Assembly: GCA_963704825.1 (NCBI GenBank)
Contig: CAVPHV010000018.1
Location: 186,001-250,000, forward strand
Reading direction: 5' to 3'
Source: CAVPHV01 sp963704825
GTDB lineage: Bacteria; Actinomycetota; Acidimicrobiia; Spongiisociales; UBA5794
Length of the DNA: 64,000 nucleotides
Below the pieces are notes generated by a model, which saw only the letters and a program-made list of their open reading frames with translations, was not told the origin of the DNA and searched no databases. Both the position numbers and the translations under genes were made by a program. Shown piece by piece: positions 52,009 to 60,647 of this stretch (the stretch's first letter is position 1; every line of letters starts with the position of its first letter).

Positions 52009-52081
52009 ATATCTGGGGCAACACGGCCATATCTGAAATGTCTGAAGCATCCACCCAACCAAACACCGCAGGAGAACCGAG

Positions 52082-53818
52082 ATGAGCGAGACCCTCACCG
52101 GAGCCCAGGCTCTCATCAGAGCACTCGAGCACGAAGGCGTTGAAGTCATGTTCGGGGTACCCGGCGGTGCCATCCTGCCTGCCTACGACCCGATCCTCGA
52201 CAGCCCGATCCGACACATCCTCGCCCGCCACGAACAGGGTGCCGGACACATGGCGTCGGGGTATGCCCACGCCAGTGGGAAGGTCGGCGTGATGGTGGCC
52301 ACGTCGGGGCCGGGTGCCACCAACCTGATCACCCCGCTCCAGGATGCCCACATGGACTCGATCCCGGTCGTCGCCATCACCGGTCAGGTGGCCACGACCT
52401 CCATCGGCCTGGATGCGTTCCAAGAAGCGCACACGTGGGGCATCTCGATGCCGTGCACCAAGCACAACTACCTGCTGACGAACGCCGATGAAATCCCCGA
52501 CGTCATCCGGGAGGCATTCCACCTCGCCTCCACCGGCCGCCCCGGTCCCGTCCTGGTCGATATCCCGAAGGACGTCCTGTCGGCGACGATGACCTGGCGC
52601 CGCCCCGGCGAGATCAAGCTCCCCGGCTACAAGCCGTCGGTCAAGGGACACCCTCGTCAGATCAAGGCGGCGGTCAAGATGATCAACGCATCGGAGCGAC
52701 CCGTGCTCTACGCCGGAGGCGGCATCATTCGCGCCGGCGCCTCGGAAGAACTGGTGGCATTCGCCGAAGCTGCCAATCTGCCGGTTGTAACCACCCTGAT
52801 GGCACGCGGCGTGATCCCCGACTCCCACCGCTTGTGTCTCGGCATGCCGGGGATGCACGGGACCTACACCGCGATCACGGCCATGCAGCAAGCCGATCTG
52901 CTCGTCGCCGTCGGCGCCCGCTTCGACGATCGGGTCACCGGCCAGGTCTCGTCCTTTGCCCCCAACGCCAAGATCATCCACGCCGACGTCGATCCCGCCG
53001 AGATCAGCAAGGTCCGGCACGCCGACGTGCCCATCGTCGGCGACGCCAAGGCGATCTTGACTCAACTCATCCACGCCGAAGAGAAATCGCTCGACGGCGG
53101 CCCGCCCCCGTCACGGCGCCCGTGGATGGAGACCCTCGCCGGCTGGCAGAAAGAGTTCCCGCTGCAGTACGAACAGGACCCCGAGGGCCCGATCCAGCAG
53201 CAGTATGTCATCGAGGAGTTGCACCGGCTCACGGCGGGCGACGCGATCATCGTCGCCGGCGTCGGTCAACATCAGATGTGGGCGTCGCAGTACTGGGGCT
53301 TCGAACGGCCCAACACTTGGATCAACTCCGGTGGTCTCGGCACGATGGGCTACGCAGTGCCTGCCGCGGTCGGCGCCCAGGTCGCCAAGCCCGACGAAAC
53401 CGTCTTTGCGATCGACGGTGACGGCTGTTTCCAGATGACGTTTCAGGAACTCATCACCGCCTCGATCGAGGGCATCCCGGTCAAGATCGCCGTCATGAAC
53501 AACCACAACCTCGGCATGGTGAGGCAGTGGCAGCGTCTCTTCTACAACGAGCGCTACAGCGCCACCGACCTGACCGACCACACCCCCGACTATGTGATGC
53601 TGGCCGAGGCGATGGGCTGTGTCGGGATGCGGGCCGAACGGCCGTCCGAAGTTGCGCCCACCCTCGAGAAAGCTCTTGCCATCACCGACCGGCCGGTGGT
53701 CGTCGAGTTCAAGTGTGATCCCGACGCCATGGTGTTCCCGATGATTCCTGCAGGACGCTCCAACGATGAAGTAGTGATGTCAATCGCCGATCTCGTGACC
53801 CCTGAGGTGCCGGCATGA
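52082..53818 (+). CDS. ilvB: Acetolactate synthase large subunit
   Basis: 578-residue ThDP-dependent enzyme for the first common step of valine, leucine and isoleucine synthesis. Glu51 in 'ARHEQGAGHMASGYA' activates ThDP; 'ATSGPGATNLITPLQDAHMD' is next; the ThDP/Mg motif 'GDGCFQMTFQELITA' to 'MNNHNLGMVRQWQ' lies near the C terminus. The Phe/Arg-type catabolic signatures are absent and the small subunit gene follows, so this is the anabolic enzyme. The ATG follows AGGAG; the stop overlaps ilvN (ATGA). The leader upstream should attenuate it. Confidence 0.97.
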   Translation: MSETLTGAQALIRALEHEGVEVMFGVPGGAILPAYDPILDSPIRHILARHEQGAGHMASGYAHASGKVGVMVATSGPGATNLITPLQDAHMDSIPVVAITGQVATTSIGLDAFQEAHTWGISMPCTKHNYLLTNADEIPDVIREAFHLASTGRPGPVLVDIPKDVLSATMTWRRPGEIKLPGYKPSVKGHPRQIKAAVKMINASERPVLYAGGGIIRAGASEELVAFAEAANLPVVTTLMARGVIPDSHRLCLGMPGMHGTYTAITAMQQADLLVAVGARFDDRVTGQVSSFAPNAKIIHADVDPAEISKVRHADVPIVGDAKAILTQLIHAEEKSLDGGPPPSRRPWMETLAGWQKEFPLQYEQDPEGPIQQQYVIEELHRLTAGDAIIVAGVGQHQMWASQYWGFERPNTWINSGGLGTMGYAVPAAVGAQVAKPDETVFAIDGDGCFQMTFQELITASIEGIPVKIAVMNNHNLGMVRQWQRLFYNERYSATDLTDHTPDYVMLAEAMGCVGMRAERPSEVAPTLEKALAITDRPVVVEFKCDPDAMVFPMIPAGRSNDEVVMSIADLVTPEVPA

Positions 53819-54324
53819 ACAACCATGTGATCAGCGTGCTGGTGGAGAACAAGCCGGGTGTCCTTGCCCGAATCTCGTCGATGTTCGCCCGCCGTGGCTT
53901 CAACATCCACTCCCTGGCGGTCGGCCCGACCGCGGAACCGGAGATGTCTCGCGTCACCCTCGTGGTCGACGGCCCCGAGATGGAACAGATCATCAAGCAG
54001 CTGTACAAACTGGTGCACGTTGTCAAGGTCACCGAGATGATCCCCGGTGAGGGCGTCGAGCGCGAGATCATGCTGCTGCGAGTGAACGCCGACCAGCGCA
54101 GGGCGGAGATGCTCGAAGCCGCCGGGATCTTCAACGCCCGCGCTGTTGACGTCGGATCGTCGACGATCACGTTCGAACTGTCGGGCCCGCCCGACCGGCT
54201 CGGCGACTTCCTGGAGTTGATGCGGCCCTACGGAATCGTTGATCTGGTCAAGTCCGGCCGCATCGCGATGGCCAAGGACGCCAAGAGCAGCAAGAACGGC
54301 CGATCCAAGCTGAGGTCGGCGTGA
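53815..54324 (+). CDS. ilvN: Acetolactate synthase regulatory subunit
   Basis: 169-residue regulatory subunit. The N-terminal ACT domain reads 'HVISVLVENKPGVLARISSM' then 'FARRGFNIHSLAVGPTAEPE', the valine-binding site, and the C-terminal domain has 'RVNADQRRAEMLEAAGIFNA' and 'FELSGPPDRLGDFLELMRPY'. It confers feedback inhibition by valine and stimulates IlvB. The ATG overlaps the ilvB stop by four bases. The usual third gene ilvC does not follow. Confidence 0.97.
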   Translation: MNNHVISVLVENKPGVLARISSMFARRGFNIHSLAVGPTAEPEMSRVTLVVDGPEMEQIIKQLYKLVHVVKVTEMIPGEGVEREIMLLRVNADQRRAEMLEAAGIFNARAVDVGSSTITFELSGPPDRLGDFLELMRPYGIVDLVKSGRIAMAKDAKSSKNGRSKLRSA

Positions 54325-54350
54325 GGCAGGGACGTCTGCTCCTTACGTAG

Positions 54351-54381
54351 CCGGGCGGTTGCCGGAAGGCCACCGACCCGG
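54351..54381 (+). terminator. GC-rich hairpin between ilvN and leuA
   Basis: ccgggcggttgcc and ggccaccgacccgg can form a long GC stem with minor bulges (ccggg/cccgg, cggt/accg, gcc/ggc) around ggaa, followed by cgtcgttctgg. It lies 27 bp after ilvN and 46 bp before leuA. It could be a partial terminator lowering leu expression. Confidence 0.45.
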
Positions 54382-54426
54382 CGTCGTTCTGGTAGCTTCC
54401 ACCGCCTCTCCAAGGAGATTCACCCT

Positions 54427-55962
54427 ATGTCCGACCGTCTGATCATTCTCGATACCACCCTGCGCGACGGCGAGCAGGCCCCCGGCATTGCGCTGTCGCC
54501 CGACGAAAAGGTGGCCATCGCCGCCCAGTTGGCTCGCCTCAAGGTCGATGTCATCGAAGCCGGCTTTGCGGCATCGTCATCCGGCGACTTCGAGTCCGTT
54601 TCGAGGATCGCAGCCGAAGTGCAGGGACCGATCATCGCCAGCCTGGCCCGCACCCTCCCCGGCGATATCGATGCTGCCGCGGAGGCGATCCAGGCGGCAG
54701 ATCGCCAGCGCATCCACGTCTTCATCTCCACATCGCCGATCCACATGGAAGAGATGTTGCGGATGACCCCGGCTGAGGTGATGACGGCGGCGGTCGAAAG
54801 TGTCAAGCGAGCTCGCACCTACGTCGACGACGTCGAGTTCTCGCCCCAGGACGCGACGCGATCCGATCCCGACTTCATCATCGAGATCTGCCGTGCCGCA
54901 GTCGAGGCGGGGGCAACGACCATCAACATCCCCGATACCGTCGGCTACGCCACTCCCAACGAGTTCGTCGACATGCTGAGCAGGGTCTACCAGGAGGTCA
55001 GGGGCGACAACGAAGACGTCATTGTCTCCACCCACTGCCACAACGACCTCGGCCTGGCGGTTGCCAACTCGCTTTCGGCGATCGCCGCAGGGGCCCGCCA
55101 GATCGAAGGGGCCATCAACGGAATCGGCGAGCGGGCCGGCAACACATCGACCGAGGAAGTCATCATGGCGATCACCACCCGCCAGGATCAGTTCGGAGTC
55201 GAGATCGGCGCCGACACGACCGAGATCTTTGAGACGTCGCGGCTCGTCTCCCGGCTGACGGGGTATCCGATCCAATACAACAAGGCCGTCGTCGGGCGCA
55301 ACGCGTTTGCCCACGAATCGGGGATTCACCAGCACGGCGTGCTGCGCCATCGCGAGACGTACGAGATCATGGACCCGAAGGCCATCGGCCACGAGAGCGT
55401 GCTCGTATTGGGCAAGCACTCAGGCCGCGCCGCGTTTGGTGATGCCCTCACCAAGCTGGGGATCAACCTCGAGGACGAGGACTTTGCCCGCGCCTTCAAC
55501 AGGTTCAAGGAGTTGGCCGACCGCAAGGGCGAAATCTCCGAAGAAGGACTGCGCGCCATCGTCTATGAGGAGACCAGCATCGCCACCGATCTGATCCACC
55601 TCGTCGGCTTGCACGTTTCGGGAGGCAACGAGAGCGTACCGGTTGCCACCGTCAGGGTCGATCAGGGCGGTGTCGAGCGCACGGTCGAAGCCGAAGGTGA
55701 CGGGATGGTGAACGCAACATTCGTCGCCCTCCAACAGGTGTTCGACATTCCGGCGACGCTGCTCGACTACCGGGTGAGTCCGCTCAGCTCGGGCGCCGAC
55801 GCCATGGCGGAGGTCAACGTCATCATCCAGGTTGGGCCTGATACCTACTCGGGTCGCGGGGTTTCGACCGATGTGGTCGAAGGCTCGGCTCGTTCGTTCG
55901 TCTCGGCACTCAACAAGGCGCTCGTCGACCAGACCGACCGCGTTGTCGGCAACGGCGGGTGA
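54427..55962 (+). CDS. leuA: 2-isopropylmalate synthase
   Basis: 511-residue first enzyme of leucine synthesis, condensing acetyl-CoA with 2-ketoisovalerate. The HMGL-like signature 'LDTTLRDGEQAPGIALSPDE' starts at residue 8; metal ligands are in 'STHCHNDLGLAVANSL'; 'ERAGNTSTEEV' follows. The C-terminal LeuA dimer domain ('LHVSGGNESVPVATVRV', 'EAEGDGMVNATFVALQQ') is the leucine-feedback site. Length and motifs fit the bacterial short form. AAGGAG precedes the ATG, and the stop overlaps leuB (GTGA). Confidence 0.96.
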   Translation: MSDRLIILDTTLRDGEQAPGIALSPDEKVAIAAQLARLKVDVIEAGFAASSSGDFESVSRIAAEVQGPIIASLARTLPGDIDAAAEAIQAADRQRIHVFISTSPIHMEEMLRMTPAEVMTAAVESVKRARTYVDDVEFSPQDATRSDPDFIIEICRAAVEAGATTINIPDTVGYATPNEFVDMLSRVYQEVRGDNEDVIVSTHCHNDLGLAVANSLSAIAAGARQIEGAINGIGERAGNTSTEEVIMAITTRQDQFGVEIGADTTEIFETSRLVSRLTGYPIQYNKAVVGRNAFAHESGIHQHGVLRHRETYEIMDPKAIGHESVLVLGKHSGRAAFGDALTKLGINLEDEDFARAFNRFKELADRKGEISEEGLRAIVYEETSIATDLIHLVGLHVSGGNESVPVATVRVDQGGVERTVEAEGDGMVNATFVALQQVFDIPATLLDYRVSPLSSGADAMAEVNVIIQVGPDTYSGRGVSTDVVEGSARSFVSALNKALVDQTDRVVGNGG

Positions 55963-57029
55963 CGGTGACCGCCTCGTTCGTCCTCCTGCCCGGCGACGGC
56001 ATCGGGCCGGAGGTCATCGCGGAGGGCCGCAAGGTCCTCGAGGCGGTGGCCGCCCGGTTCGACCACGGCTTCACCTTCGAATCCCACGCCGTCGGCGGCA
56101 TCGCTATCGACCAGTTCGGCGATCCGCTGCCGACCGCGACGCTCGAGGCCTGCCGGGCGTCCGATGCGGTGCTACTCGGGGCGGTCGGTGGACCCAAGTG
56201 GGACGACCCCACCGCCAAGACCCGCCCCGAGGCGGGCCTGCTCGCCTTGCGACGCGAGCTCGGCCTGTACGCCAATCTGCGGCCGGTGACCGCCCACCAT
56301 CAACTCATCGCGGCATCACCGCTGCGCCGGGACCTCATCGCCGGGGTCGACATCCTGTTCTTCCGGGAACTCACCGGTGGGATCTACTTCGGCGAGCAAT
56401 CCAGCAGCTCCGACGGCCGCAGCGCCCGCTCCGTCATGGAATACCACGTCGAGGAGATCGAGCGAATCGTTCGACTGGCGGCGGCCGCGGCTCGCGACCG
56501 CCGTGGCCGGCTGACCTCGGTCGACAAAGCGAATGTGCTCGAGGTGTCGCGGCTATGGCGCCGGGTAGCGGCCGCGGTTGTAGCCGAGGAGTTCCCCGAC
56601 ATCACGTACGAGGTGGTTCTGGTTGATGCGATGGCGATGCACCTGATCAGCAGGCCGGCGACCTTCGATGTGGTCGTAACCGGGAACCTGTTCGGAGACA
56701 TTCTCACGGACGAGGCTTCGATGCTGCCGGGGTCGATGGGGATGCTGCCGTCGGCCTCCCTCGGTGATTCCGGCCCCGGCCTCTACGAGCCAATCCACGG
56801 TTCGGCGCCCGACATCGCCGGCACCGGGGTTGCCAACCCGCTCGCCACCATCCTGGCGACGGCAATGGCGCTGCGACACTCCCTCCATCTCAGCGACGAA
56901 GCGGCTGCGGTCGAAACCGCGGTTGATGCCGTGCTCGACGCCGGTCTGCGCACTCCGGACATCGCGGCCGGGGGTCCCTGGGTGACCACCTCGCAGATGG
57001 GCGACGCGGTGGCGGCCGCCATCGCCTGA
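55959..57029 (+). CDS. leuB: 3-isopropylmalate dehydrogenase
   Basis: 356-residue NAD-dependent decarboxylating dehydrogenase of leucine synthesis. The start 'FVLLPGDGIGPEVIAEG', the substrate loop 'LTGGIYFGEQ' with the following Tyr in 'VMEYHVEEIERIVRLA', metal Asp residues in 'VDAMAMHLISRP' and 'NLFGDILTDEASMLPGSMG', and NAD-binding 'EPIHGSAPDIAGTGVANP' all match LeuB. It begins at GTG 55959 and overlaps leuA by four bases. leuC and leuD are not adjacent. Confidence 0.96.
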   Translation: MTVTASFVLLPGDGIGPEVIAEGRKVLEAVAARFDHGFTFESHAVGGIAIDQFGDPLPTATLEACRASDAVLLGAVGGPKWDDPTAKTRPEAGLLALRRELGLYANLRPVTAHHQLIAASPLRRDLIAGVDILFFRELTGGIYFGEQSSSSDGRSARSVMEYHVEEIERIVRLAAAAARDRRGRLTSVDKANVLEVSRLWRRVAAAVVAEEFPDITYEVVLVDAMAMHLISRPATFDVVVTGNLFGDILTDEASMLPGSMGMLPSASLGDSGPGLYEPIHGSAPDIAGTGVANPLATILATAMALRHSLHLSDEAAAVETAVDAVLDAGLRTPDIAAGGPWVTTSQMGDAVAAAIA

Positions 57030-57107
57030 GCGACCGGAATCCGCACAAGCCACACTCCAGCCATCGCCCATTTGGGCCGATGAGTGAAGGAACCTGGAGG
57101 ATGTACG

Positions 57108-58577
57108 GTGACCGGAGCACATACGCCACGAGCGCTCATCGTCGGTGCCCTGATGGTGGCGCTGGCTGGCGCGGGCTGTGCCGAGACTCCCCAGCCCGCG
57201 TCGACGTCACGGGCAACAACGTCGACCGTCGGTTTCGCTTCCCAGGCGGCCCTTGACCTCGAGGCCACCCAAGACGGGATGGGCGATCCGCTGGCTCCCA
57301 CCCTCGGCAACGGGGGCTATGACGTCGCTCACTACGACCTCACCCTCACGTGGGACCCCGACACGACAATCCTCGCGGCCGAGGTCGTGATCACTGCCAC
57401 CGCCACAACCGACCTCGATGTCTTCAATCTCGACTTCACCGGCTTCGTCATCGACCGGCTGACGGTAGATGACGAGACTGCCGATCTGGGCCGTCAGGGC
57501 CACGAACTCATCGTGACTCCGGCCACCCCGATCATCGCCGGCGAAGAGTTCGAGGTTGCCGTCGCCTACCGCGGCACACCCGAGCCGGCCCGGTCGGAAC
57601 TCGCTCGCGGCCAGGTCGGGTGGATCACCCTGCCGGGGGGCGAGATCCTGGTTCGCAACGACCCGGATGGGGCCCACACTTGGTTCCCGGTCAATGATCA
57701 TCCCAGTGACCGAGCCCGCTTCACGCTGACCGTCACCGTTCCGCCGCCACTGACGGTCGTGGCTTCGGGTTCGCTGGAGCGCCATCTCGACCGCGAAACC
57801 AGCCGACTCTTCGAGTGGGAACCCGCCGGCGAGATCGCACCCCACTCGCTGGTCATGATGATCGGCGACATCACCCTGGTCGAGGATGTGGCCACCTCGG
57901 CCGCCACCGGCGTCGAAGTGCGCCATGTCCTAGCCGCCGGCGCCGAGACCATCCCGGACGAGTTGGCCGTGATCGACGACGCCATGGCATTCCTCGAGCG
58001 GCGGTTCGGCCGCTTTCCCGCCGACTCATACGGTGTGATCGTCGTCGATGGAGTGGCGACCATGCTGCCCGGCCACACATGGTCGATCATTTCTCCCGAC
58101 GAACTCGCCAGTGACGCCTTCAGCGGGCGCATCGCGCGTGACCTGACCCGGCACTGGTTCGGAGACGACGCCGGATTCGCAACATGGTCGAACGTCTGGT
58201 TGTCCACCGGCGTCCCGACCTACGCAGAGTGGATGTGGCTGCAACGCACTATCGGCAAGAACGCCCTCGAGGTCGCCGCCAAGGGGGGCCGCGCCAAGGT
58301 GAAGAACTCGAGTTGGCCTGCTCCGGACGACCCGCCGGAAGGGGACGTCTACGTGGACGGGGTGTTCGTCTACGGCGCTACCTTCCTCCACGCCCTCCGT
58401 CTCAAGATCGGCGACGAGGCATTCTTCGAGACCCTCGGCACCTTTCACGACACCTTTGCCGGGAGTTACGGCACAACCGCGGCCCTCGTCGACATCGCAG
58501 AAGACTCCGCAGGCGAGAGCCTCGACTTCTACTTCGACGCCTGGTTCCACGGCGACACCCTCCCCGGCTTTCCCTAA
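57108..58577 (+). CDS. M1-family lipoprotein lacking the catalytic residues
   Basis: 489-residue lipoprotein (Cys24 in 'LAGAGCAE') with the M1 aminopeptidase fold: opening 'YDVAHYDLTLTWDPDT', N-terminal beta domain, then a thermolysin-like domain. The zinc site is missing: where active homologues have HELAHQWFG this protein has RDLTRHWFG (residues 344-352), and the downstream N-E-G becomes S-T-G. So His, Glu and His ligands and the third ligand Glu are all lost and it cannot be a zinc peptidase. It is followed by an intact paralogue 1.5 kb downstream. I chose GTG 57108 for the signal peptide and GGAGG at -8. Confidence 0.85.
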   Translation: MTGAHTPRALIVGALMVALAGAGCAETPQPASTSRATTSTVGFASQAALDLEATQDGMGDPLAPTLGNGGYDVAHYDLTLTWDPDTTILAAEVVITATATTDLDVFNLDFTGFVIDRLTVDDETADLGRQGHELIVTPATPIIAGEEFEVAVAYRGTPEPARSELARGQVGWITLPGGEILVRNDPDGAHTWFPVNDHPSDRARFTLTVTVPPPLTVVASGSLERHLDRETSRLFEWEPAGEIAPHSLVMMIGDITLVEDVATSAATGVEVRHVLAAGAETIPDELAVIDDAMAFLERRFGRFPADSYGVIVVDGVATMLPGHTWSIISPDELASDAFSGRIARDLTRHWFGDDAGFATWSNVWLSTGVPTYAEWMWLQRTIGKNALEVAAKGGRAKVKNSSWPAPDDPPEGDVYVDGVFVYGATFLHALRLKIGDEAFFETLGTFHDTFAGSYGTTAALVDIAEDSAGESLDFYFDAWFHGDTLPGFP

Positions 58578-58587
58578 CCCCTCCGAC

Positions 58588-58638
58588 CCGGCGCCCAAAG
58601 CGGCGCCGGCCCACCTCCCACACTTCGTGTGAGGGAGG
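58588..58638 (+). terminator. Two consecutive hairpins after the M1-like pseudoenzyme gene
   Basis: ccggcgcc/ggcgccgg with a 6-base loop (58588-58609), then cctcccacac pairing with gtgt..gggagg around ttc (58614-58638, two-base bulge). Together they form a strong RNA structure in the gap before the DUF4234 gene and probably end or reduce transcription. Confidence 0.6.
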
Positions 58639-58676
58639 GCGGATCGCGTGATTCATTGTCATCTACACTCGCTTGC

Positions 58677-59069
58677 ATGAGCATTCCACCACGCCAGCAA
58701 ACGGGCCCAATCGGCCAGCCACGTTCGATCGGACTGACCATCTTGGTGACCATCGTCACCTTCGGTATCTGGACTCTGTTCTGGTCGTTCTGGAACGGCG
58801 AGGATCTCAAGCGCTACCGCAACCAGGGCCTCGGCGGCATCTTCTACCTGCTGATGACGCTCTTCATCCTGCCGGTCACGATGTTCCTGATGGCCGACGA
58901 GGTCGGCAAGATGTACGAAGAGGCCGGCGAGCATCCGCCGATCAACGCCCTGTGGGGCCTGTGGTTCTTGCTTCCGTTGATTGGCCAGATCGTTTGGTAC
59001 GTGAAGATCCAGGGTGCCATCAACGACTTCTGGATCGCCCGCGGCGCCCCGCCGGCCACCGGCGTCTGA
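58677..59069 (+). CDS. DUF4234 membrane protein
   Basis: 130-residue membrane protein of the DUF4234 type. Two hydrophobic segments ('LTILVTIVTFGIWTLFWSFW' and 'LGGIFYLLMTLFILPVTMFL') with 'YRNQGLGG' between them and a third near the C terminus ('LWGLWFLLPLIGQIVWYV') are the family pattern. The ATG at 58677 follows a weak ribosome-binding site. It lies between two M1-like genes; whether it belongs to them functionally is unknown. Confidence 0.85.
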   Translation: MSIPPRQQTGPIGQPRSIGLTILVTIVTFGIWTLFWSFWNGEDLKRYRNQGLGGIFYLLMTLFILPVTMFLMADEVGKMYEEAGEHPPINALWGLWFLLPLIGQIVWYVKIQGAINDFWIARGAPPATGV

Positions 59070-59122
59070 GTCTCCCCAGCCCAGCGCTCAGTTTGTTCCG
59101 GCCGAGCCGTACTCTGCAGGGC

Positions 59123-60646
59123 ATGCGTTGGGTTATCGCTGTCGTCGTCGTCGCCACTCTGAGCGGAGCCTGCTCGGGGTCCGGCCTTGGTGACACGACC
59201 ACGACAACCGACCCGACCCAGGCCACGGCGATCAACCCAACCACCACGACCACAACCGCAGGCCCGTCGACCACGACCTCGCCACCACCCGAGACCACGG
59301 TGGCTCCGGTCGGCGCGGCGGGAGCGGCAGGGATCGGCGACCCCTTCTACCCGGACTTGGGCAACGGTGGCTACGACGTCGACCACTACCTCCTCGAACT
59401 CGACCTCGATCCGGTCACCGGCGACCTCGTCGCCACCACCACGATCACGTCCGTCGCCACGATGGATCTCGATCGATTCAATCTCGACTTCATTGGCTTT
59501 GAGATCACGTCGCTCCTCATCGATGACACGCCCGCCGACTTCGAGCGACAGGGATCTGAGTTGGTCATCGACCTGCCGGTCGCGATCTCCGCCGGGACGA
59601 CGTTCACCACCACGGTCGCCTATGCCGGCCGCCCACAGCCGGTTGCCTCACGGGCCATCGCCTTCGGAGTGGGGTGGCAATCAACCCCGTCCGGTCACCA
59701 CTACGTCGTCGCCGAACCGGATGCCGCCCACTCGTGGTTTCCGAACAACGACCACCCCCGCGACAAGGCTACCTACACGTTCCACGTCACTGTTCCCGAG
59801 TCGGTCATAGCCGCAGCGAACGGCACGCTGGTGGAAACCGTGCCCACCGCCGGTGGCGCCACCTGGGTGTGGGAGATGAGCGACCCGATGGCTCCGTATC
59901 TCGCCACCATCGTGGTCGGCGACTTCGAGATCGTGGAGGACACCGCGTCCGCTCAGGTTGCCGGCGTGCCGGTCCGTAATGTCCTCCCGGCGCACCTCGC
60001 CGCCGCTCCCCCGGTGGCCGTGCAGCGCCAGGGCGAGATGATTGCATTCCTCGCCGACCGATTCGGCCCGTACCCCTTCTCGACCTACGGGATTGCCGTG
60101 GTCGACAACTTCCCGGCAGCCCTCGAAAACCAAACCCTCTCCATCTTCGGCGCCGGCCTCGAGGGCAACGAGGCGGTCGTCGTTCACGAATTGGCGCACC
60201 AGTGGTTCGGCGACGCGGTCAGCACGGAAACCTGGGAGGACATCTGGCTCAACGAAGGGTTCGCCTCCTACGCAGAGTGGTTGTGGCTCGAGGCTCAGCA
60301 GGGGCCTGAGTTCCTTGCGGTGGGAATCACCGCAGAGCGCGACCGGCTTGTCGACTTGAGCGAGTCCGACTCGCTGTCCTTGCCACCCGTAGGTACGCCG
60401 CCGCAGGATGATCTGTTCAACACCGCGGTCTATCGAGTCGGTGCCATGACGCTGCATGCACTGCGGCTCACGGTCGGAGACGAGGCGTTCTTTGCCACGC
60501 TCCAGACCTACTTCGCCCGTCACAACGGGTCGACCGCCACTACCGCTGACTTCATCGCCGTCGCCGAAGAGGTGTCGGGACAGGACCTCGGCGACCTCTT
60601 CGACCGCTGGTTGTACGGTGAGGACATCCCCGCCTTCCCGACCTGA
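59123..60646 (+). CDS. M1-family metallopeptidase lipoprotein
   Basis: 507-residue zinc aminopeptidase-like lipoprotein. The lipobox LSGAC (Cys17) is followed by a Thr/Pro linker (about 24-60). The M1 domain then starts 'GYDVDHYLLELDLDPVTG'. The active site is complete: His355-Glu356-x-x-His359 in 'VVHELAHQWFGDAV' and Glu378 in 'LNEGFASYAEW', with exactly 18 residues between the motif and the third ligand. The N-terminal exopeptidase loop (GAMEN) is not obvious ('PAALENQTL' occupies the place). It is shorter than PepN-type enzymes and probably acts outside the membrane. ATG 59123 chosen for the lipobox. Confidence 0.9.
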   Translation: MRWVIAVVVVATLSGACSGSGLGDTTTTTDPTQATAINPTTTTTTAGPSTTTSPPPETTVAPVGAAGAAGIGDPFYPDLGNGGYDVDHYLLELDLDPVTGDLVATTTITSVATMDLDRFNLDFIGFEITSLLIDDTPADFERQGSELVIDLPVAISAGTTFTTTVAYAGRPQPVASRAIAFGVGWQSTPSGHHYVVAEPDAAHSWFPNNDHPRDKATYTFHVTVPESVIAAANGTLVETVPTAGGATWVWEMSDPMAPYLATIVVGDFEIVEDTASAQVAGVPVRNVLPAHLAAAPPVAVQRQGEMIAFLADRFGPYPFSTYGIAVVDNFPAALENQTLSIFGAGLEGNEAVVVHELAHQWFGDAVSTETWEDIWLNEGFASYAEWLWLEAQQGPEFLAVGITAERDRLVDLSESDSLSLPPVGTPPQDDLFNTAVYRVGAMTLHALRLTVGDEAFFATLQTYFARHNGSTATTADFIAVAEEVSGQDLGDLFDRWLYGEDIPAFPT

Positions 60647-60647
60647 G

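Noticed and set aside
51839..53074. Minus-strand open frame of 411 residues over the ilv leader and ilvB
   Set aside because: Antisense of ilvB; no domain features, and it would cover the attenuator.
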